Shown: positions 5,549 to 10,075 of the stretch, one piece after another
Layout: each line of letters opens with the position of its first letter
How positions within the stretch are numbered: position 1 is the stretch's first letter
Assembly (NCBI GenBank): GCA_031256155.1
Contig: JAIRRD010000237.1
Span: 1 to 10,075 of the forward strand
From: Holophagales bacterium
GTDB lineage: Bacteria; Acidobacteriota; Holophagae; Holophagales; Holophagaceae
DNA length: 10,075 bases
Direction: 5' to 3'
Translations under genes and position numbers: made by a program
The notes under the pieces: generated by a model
Seen by the model: the letters and a program-made list of their open reading frames with translations, nothing else
Databases searched by the model: none
Told to the model about the DNA's origin: nothing

Positions 5549-8500
5549 CTATTCAATCAGGCTTTCAGCTTCTTTTACTTGTACGCTGACGAGCCTACTC
5601 ACTCCTTTTTCCTCCATAGTCACGCCGTACAAGCTGTCAGCGGCAATCATTGTTGGTTTTTGATGCGTTATTACTATAAACTGTGTGTGTTCTTTCATGT
5701 TTTTGACAAGCGATGCGAAACGCCCTACATTTGCTTCATCAAGCGGCGCGTCAACCTCGTCTAAAACGCAGAATGGACTTGGCTTAAAGTGAAATATTGC
5801 AAACAGCAGTGAAATGGCCGTCAACGCTTTTTCTCCGCCTGATAAGAGTGTCAATGCTTTTGCTGTTTTACCTGGCGGCTGTGCGGTAATTTCAATGCCA
5901 CATTCCAATAAGTCCTTTGGATCCTGGAGTGTCAGGTGGGCGCTCCCGCCACCAAACACCTGACGAAAAACTTCCTGAAACCTCGCGTTAATAAAATCAA
6001 AAGCCTCACGAAATCGTTCTTCGCTTGTAACGTTAATTTCTTTTATCGTGGCTTCCAGGTTGGCTATTGCTTCAATGACATCAGCCCTTTGCTCATTCAT
6101 AAAACCTAGTCTGGTTTCCGCCTCCTCAAGTTCTTGAATAGCGAGAGGATTTACGCTCCCCAGATCCAAACGCCTGGATTGAAGCTCGGCAAAACGCGTC
6201 TGATGAACCAGTTCACCCTGCTCCCATGCCTCCTTTTCATCTGATGTAATGGAACTCATAAAATCGGGAACAGACAGGCCAAGGGCAAGTTCGACCTCTT
6301 TTGCAACAGCTTCAATGCTGCCGTGTACTTGCGCGGCCTGAACCATGGACTCATGGCGCAACTGTCTGGCGTTTTCCAGAGCCTCTTGAAATTCCCTGGC
6401 TGTGCGTTCCTGTACGCGCAAATCCTCTGCGGACTGCTCTATTTTGGGCTGAACTTCGGTCTGGGTGCTGGCAATGTTCAATCTATCTCCCAGCAGACGC
6501 TGAACTTCCTTTTCAATATCCACTATGCGTTTGATGGCGGTCTTTCGGCGTTTTTCGGCTTCTGCGAATTCTGCCGCAAGACGCTTTTTTTCCGCATCCA
6601 GATCAAAGGCCGCTCTCTGCAAATGCTGAAGCTGGCGCTCCGCTGAATCTCTCTCTGACCATGCAGAAGCTCTCATGCGAGTTGCTTCTACCAATACCTC
6701 CCGGCGCGCCTCTAAATTATTCTGGGACTCCAGGTGCTTGCTCTCAGTTGCGCTAATTTCTGTTTCCAACGCCTGTTCGGCGCTTTCGGGATTTTCTTTA
6801 TCCATTTCCCTGAGCCGCGTTTTTAGTTTTTCTATCTCCACTTCGTGCAATTCCCACTGGGCATCCGCACGTTGCTGCGCTTCTTCTATATCCTTGATCT
6901 GTCTCAGCACAGAGGTGTGGGTGTTTTTTATATCTTCAAGTGAACGCTTGGCGGTAGCGCGGTCTTCCTCCATCTCTTTCAATCGTTCCTGGGTCTCGGA
7001 GACTTTATTTAAAAGCAGTTTTTTTTCAGCCTCAAGCGCGTCTGCGCGATCCAGGAGTGTCTCTCTCGCGGCGCTGGAGGCATCGCGCTCGGCCCGCATT
7101 TTCAACGGCGACGCCGCTGGCGGCTCAATTCCTATTTGAATCGGGCCAAAGGGGAGTTTTATAAAAGAAGGCGAGACAAAGGCCAATTCCGGGTGGGCCG
7201 CTACAAGTTCCATAAATACATCATCCTCGCAGCGAAAGACCCGGCTGAGTAGCCCATTCAATACCTTCGGCGCTTTGGCTCGCCAATGCACTGAGTCCGC
7301 CAGAGGACGAGTCCGTGCGGGGGGAACTGTGGGAGAAATATTAGAGTCAAAGGACACCATCAACTGCCCCGGCAGTTGTTTTAAGGTCTGCTTGTTTGCT
7401 TTAAAGGCAACAGTGTTTATCCAGGTGCCAAGAACGCGCTCCAATTCCGGACGTGCATCCTCGTCAACTTTCAATGTGTCTATCAATGTTGTCGGATTAC
7501 TGCCCTTCTCTTTCAACCATTTAATAGCCTCTTCGCTGGATGCGGAACCACTCGCGGATTTTAGGGCATCATTGAGCTGGCGCAGACGCAACTCTTCCGC
7601 TTCCAGAGCGCCTTCTGTTTCACGATGATTGCGCTCGCAGATTTGCAGCGCGTCCTGGGCTTCGTTGCGTGCCCTGGTCTGCACTGTGACCGCCTCCTCT
7701 ATTTCAAGAAATCTTTCTTCGGCCCCTTCGATTTCCCTGGAAACACGCTGCAAATCTCCTTTGAGGCCATCTAATCGCGGCGCTCTCATGGCTTCTTCGT
7801 GATTGAGTGTATCCAGGCGCCCCTCAATCTGGGCTATTTGAGCATAAATGGCCTGGCGCGCTTTTTGTTGCTGAATTGCCATCTGCATGACCTCAGCCCG
7901 CCTGGCGCGCAGGGTTTTTAATTCGGATTCGATGGTTCTGAGTGCGCCACCGGCCAAGGCTACAGCCTCCTCGGCATCTTGAACAAATGCTTCACGTGCG
8001 TCCAGCGCTGTTTGTGTCTCTTTTTTAATTTTTTCAAGACGCTCAAGTTCAGACGTCCAATCGCCGCTTCTGTCATCCAAGCTCGTAAGGCGCTGATTTA
8101 TTTGGTTAGCCGCACTCCTTGCCTCCTCAGAGCGTGATTCCTGAAAACCGCGCTCTTGTTCCAAAAGCCCCAGTTTGTGGTCTATGGCGCTGATTTGATG
8201 TATGCGCTGCTCCTGAAGCCTGTGCGATTCGGTCAGAGCAAGTCGCTGACGTTCAACCTCAGAAGCCTTTTCAGCGGCCTGTGCCGTCAACTGGGCAATC
8301 TGCGCGTCCAAGTTATCTAAATTCTGAACTATGTCCTCTTTGGCTGTCTCAAGCTCCATAGCCTTGCCGGTCAGCAAAATCCGCTGCGTATCTTTTAATG
8401 CCTGATCCAATTCGATCGCACGTCTGGTCTTGGCTGCCTGGCGCTTTAATGAATCCTGCTGTTTTGTTATTTCAAACAGAATGTCATCCAATCTCTGCAG

Positions 8501-9061
8501 GTTTGTCCTGGTTTCCTCTAGTCTCCGTTCTGCTTCCGTTCTTCGAGCCTTATACCTCGTAATGCCAGCCGCTTCTTCCAGCAACTGCCTGCGGTCTTTG
8601 GGCTTTGTGGAAAGTATCTGATCAATCTGACCCTGTTGAATAAAGGAATAGGCCCTGGTACCCATTCCGGTGTCCATGAGCAAATCCTGAACGTCCTTCA
8701 AACGACATTCGCGGTTATTGATTCGGTATTCGCTTCCGGTGTCGCGGAACAACCGCCTGGATACTGTAACTTCACTTATGTCCCCAGGTTTGGATTGATC
8801 GCGCATTTCCAGTGCCAATTTGACTTCGGCCATACTCATGGCCTTTCTTTCACTGGTGCCAGCGAATATAACATCCGCCATTTCAGCGCCGCGCAAAAGG
8901 CTGGCGCGTTGTTCGCCCAAAACCCATGCCAGCGCGTCAGATATGTTGGATTTACCGCATCCATTAGGACCCACGACAGCCGTCATCCCCCCTGGAAAGA
9001 CGAGCTTCTGGGAATCCGCAAAGGATTTAAATCCATGTATTTCTAAGGAAACAAGTCGCAT
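5549..9061 (-). CDS. smc: Chromosome segregation/condensin protein SMC
   Basis: SMC forms a dimeric ABC-type ATPase ring that, with ScpA and ScpB, extrudes DNA loops and helps separate sister chromosomes. From ATG at 9061 it has 1170 residues, a normal length. Walker A GPNGCGKS is at 31-38 and the QQGQID segment at about 142-147. Long coiled coils span about 150-505 and 655-980, with the hinge between. The signature LSGGEKALTA is at 1073-1082, Walker B CVLDEVDAPLDEAN at about 1098-1111, and the ITHQKPTM switch near 1131. The frame extends upstream to GTG at 9112, but a strong -10 TATAAT sits only 4 bases before that codon. The transcript should begin near it, and family alignment favours MRLVSLEIHGFKSFAD. 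The hinge lacks the usual glycine-rich dimer-interface sequence. This is the first gene of the smc-dus-trmB operon; scpA and scpB are not in the window. Confidence 0.96.
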   Translation of the reverse strand: MRLVSLEIHGFKSFADSQKLVFPGGMTAVVGPNGCGKSNISDALAWVLGEQRASLLRGAEMADVIFAGTSERKAMSMAEVKLALEMRDQSKPGDISEVTVSRRLFRDTGSEYRINNRECRLKDVQDLLMDTGMGTRAYSFIQQGQIDQILSTKPKDRRQLLEEAAGITRYKARRTEAERRLEETRTNLQRLDDILFEITKQQDSLKRQAAKTRRAIELDQALKDTQRILLTGKAMELETAKEDIVQNLDNLDAQIAQLTAQAAEKASEVERQRLALTESHRLQEQRIHQISAIDHKLGLLEQERGFQESRSEEARSAANQINQRLTSLDDRSGDWTSELERLEKIKKETQTALDAREAFVQDAEEAVALAGGALRTIESELKTLRARRAEVMQMAIQQQKARQAIYAQIAQIEGRLDTLNHEEAMRAPRLDGLKGDLQRVSREIEGAEERFLEIEEAVTVQTRARNEAQDALQICERNHRETEGALEAEELRLRQLNDALKSASGSASSEEAIKWLKEKGSNPTTLIDTLKVDEDARPELERVLGTWINTVAFKANKQTLKQLPGQLMVSFDSNISPTVPPARTRPLADSVHWRAKAPKVLNGLLSRVFRCEDDVFMELVAAHPELAFVSPSFIKLPFGPIQIGIEPPAASPLKMRAERDASSAARETLLDRADALEAEKKLLLNKVSETQERLKEMEEDRATAKRSLEDIKNTHTSVLRQIKDIEEAQQRADAQWELHEVEIEKLKTRLREMDKENPESAEQALETEISATESKHLESQNNLEARREVLVEATRMRASAWSERDSAERQLQHLQRAAFDLDAEKKRLAAEFAEAEKRRKTAIKRIVDIEKEVQRLLGDRLNIASTQTEVQPKIEQSAEDLRVQERTAREFQEALENARQLRHESMVQAAQVHGSIEAVAKEVELALGLSVPDFMSSITSDEKEAWEQGELVHQTRFAELQSRRLDLGSVNPLAIQELEEAETRLGFMNEQRADVIEAIANLEATIKEINVTSEERFREAFDFINARFQEVFRQVFGGGSAHLTLQDPKDLLECGIEITAQPPGKTAKALTLLSGGEKALTAISLLFAIFHFKPSPFCVLDEVDAPLDEANVGRFASLVKNMKEHTQFIVITHQKPTMIAADSLYGVTMEEKGVSRLVSVQVKEAESLIE

Positions 9062-9116
9062 CCGGGTTCTGGACAGTAAAACAAAGTGCTGGTTGTTCGC
9101 AGCATTTGGCACAAGT

Positions 9117-9146
9117 ATTATAGCGATAGTTAAACGACCATACCAA
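9117..9146 (-). promoter_or_regulatory. Sigma70-type promoter of the smc operon
   Basis: On the minus strand a perfect -10 TATAAT (9122-9117) is preceded by an 18-base spacer and TTGGTA (9146-9141), a 4-of-6 match to the -35 consensus. Initiation about 7 bases past the -10 would fall around 9110, giving a leader of roughly 50 bases before the ATG at 9061. This argues against the GTG at 9112 as the start codon. Confidence 0.65.
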
Positions 9147-9174
9147 TTTGCATCCCTTTGAACATAAATTGGTA
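9141..9174. promoter_or_regulatory. 9-bp inverted repeat over the smc -35 region, possible operator
   Basis: TACCAATTT (9141-9149) and AAATTGGTA (9166-9174) are exact reverse complements separated by 16 bases, so their centres are 25 bases apart. The inner half overlaps the -35 hexamer of the smc promoter. Such a palindrome could bind a dimeric repressor or activator shared by the two divergent genes. No regulator is identified. Confidence 0.45.
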
Positions 9175-9398
9175 CAAATTATGGGAACATTATCCCTATT
9201 TTCTTCATTTCATCCTATGTCGGCCCCTTTTTGTGGGATACACCTTTGCTTAACCCCTTGGGAGTATGGCTAATTGACGTTAAACTTTTTCCTTTGCAAC
9301 CGCATTGGAGCCGCTTTGTTCTTTGACTTGAAATGCCAAAATTTGATGTATGGGTCGCATGGCTCTGATGCTTTACCCTCGCACGGACGGGAACTGTC

Positions 9399-10075
9399 AT
9401 GAGTCTGTTTTCCATCAGAGCCTCACATGGAAATGTGATTTGGATAGAGCCAAAAATGCTTGCAATTGGCGGCAAAATCCGAATTACCGATGGGCTTCCG
9501 ACAGAAGACCAATTGGCCTTGGCTCTGACTTCCATCCCCGCCGGGCCTACAAAGTGGATTTTGGACGATCTCATAGCTCCGTCCATGGTTGTTAAAGACA
9601 TTGCCGAAGTCCCAAGAGGAGCCGAAGCCAGGGAATCCTTTTTTAAGTGGAAATACGGTCAGTCTCTTGCGGCAGAAGGCACCTATGCGGTACAAGGGCT
9701 TCCCTTGGGTGAACAGGTCTGGCTTCTGGCCGGTATGCCTCAGGTCCTCCAGGAAACATGGATTAATCTGGCCGCAAAACTGGGGAGGCCTATTCACGCA
9801 ATGATTCCGCGATGGCTATGGCTCTATAACAGGGCCGCGCCTACGCGTGAAAAACCAGGTGTGCTGTTATCACTCTGTCAAACGGGAAATGACAAATTCA
9901 CCGGAAGTATTGCCACATGGGGGCGAACACTATCCCTTGTCCGCCAATGGTCAGACGCTGCCAATATCAGCGACTGGATGTATGATCGCATTGAGCCAAC
10001 GGTTGCATATCTTCAAAGGGACGGCAAGACACCTATGGAATTTTTGGTTTGGGGGCCTAATAACTGGCCGAACGA
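9399..10075 (+). CDS. PilM/GspL-like protein, N-terminal part (3' end beyond window)
   Basis: The frame is open from ATG 9399 to the right edge, 225 codons with no stop. An in-frame TGA at 9366-9368, with no other ATG between, makes 9399 the best start, although the ribosome site is weak (ACGGGA seven bases upstream). The translation has a short beta-rich start (MSLFSIRASHGNVIWIEP), the segment IAEVPRGAEARESFFKWKYGQSL (about 69-90, not quoted as a family motif), then GLPLGEQVWLLAGMPQ (100-115). It is rich in Trp. The pattern of a polar glycine-containing turn, then FF-KWK, then a strand leading to a later GRPI resembles the actin-like N-domain of PilM, GspL or MshI assembly proteins of type IV pili and type II secretion. 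No membrane segment occurs in the visible part, and the classical PilM opening motif (G-D-G) is not seen. The name is a loose inference; downstream pilN, pilO or pilQ would support it. Confidence 0.5.
   Translation, partial: MSLFSIRASHGNVIWIEPKMLAIGGKIRITDGLPTEDQLALALTSIPAGPTKWILDDLIAPSMVVKDIAEVPRGAEARESFFKWKYGQSLAAEGTYAVQGLPLGEQVWLLAGMPQVLQETWINLAAKLGRPIHAMIPRWLWLYNRAAPTREKPGVLLSLCQTGNDKFTGSIATWGRTLSLVRQWSDAANISDWMYDRIEPTVAYLQRDGKTPMEFLVWGPNNWPN

Larger units (their letters stand above)
9062..9398. other. Divergent promoter region between smc and the pilus-like gene
   Basis: A 337-base spacer with no convincing gene. The left part holds the smc promoter (9117-9146) and an overlapping inverted repeat (9141-9174). 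The right part must carry the promoter of the rightward gene. TTGACT at 9323-9328 is a candidate -35, but the hexamers 17-18 bases later (ATGTAT or TGTATG) are poor. A short open frame beginning with ATG at 9217 encodes about 18 residues without a ribosome site and is not called. Confidence 0.6.

Noticed and set aside
9217..9273. Leader peptide of about 18 residues before the rightward gene
   Set aside because: No ribosome site and no attenuator-like stems or regulatory codon run were found.
9323..9352. Sigma70 promoter for the rightward gene (TTGACT)
   Set aside because: The -10 candidates at proper spacing match the consensus in only about three of six positions.

Overview
This window looks like a chromosomal segment of a mid-GC bacterium that is probably Gram-negative. 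A housekeeping block (smc, a dus gene, trmB) lies between an accessory segment on the left and the start of a possible type IV pilus or secretion gene on the right. I cannot name the organism. The SMC head and the PilM/GspL-like protein made me think of Acidobacteriota (Holophagae-like), but TrmB carries a signature more usual in Firmicutes. Treat the phylum as open.

Layout. (1) Bases 1-2505, minus strand: most of a single-chain MmeI-type (type IIG) restriction-modification enzyme whose C-terminus lies beyond the left edge. It is open for 835 codons and has an unusual hydrophilic insert just before the nuclease motif. (2) Bases 2643-3161, minus: a small, probably exported protein of unknown function. 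(3) Bases 3162-3906: about 745 bases with no convincing gene, packed with inverted and direct repeats, including perfect stems of 19, 15 and 12 bp, a diverged 32-bp direct repeat, a GC-rich 40-bp direct repeat and a 13-bp exact inverted repeat bounding a 367-bp island. (4) Bases 3907-9061, minus: smc, dus and trmB in that transcription order with gaps of 5 and 2 bases, so almost certainly one operon. (5) Bases 9062-9398: the divergent promoter region, with a good smc promoter overlapped by a 9-bp inverted repeat. (6) Bases 9399-10075, plus: the N-terminal 225 codons of a protein that resembles PilM/GspL-type assembly factors only loosely.

How the genes fit together. SMC compacts and segregates the chromosome, while the Dus and TrmB enzymes modify tRNA (dihydrouridine and m7G46). 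Their linkage is probably shared expression rather than a shared pathway. The restriction enzyme is a self-contained defence gene that needs no separate methylase or specificity subunit. I see no evidence for a clearly new multi-gene system. The most notable items are the repeat island, the restriction enzyme insert, the divergent SMC hinge, and the orphan exported protein between the defence gene and the repeats.
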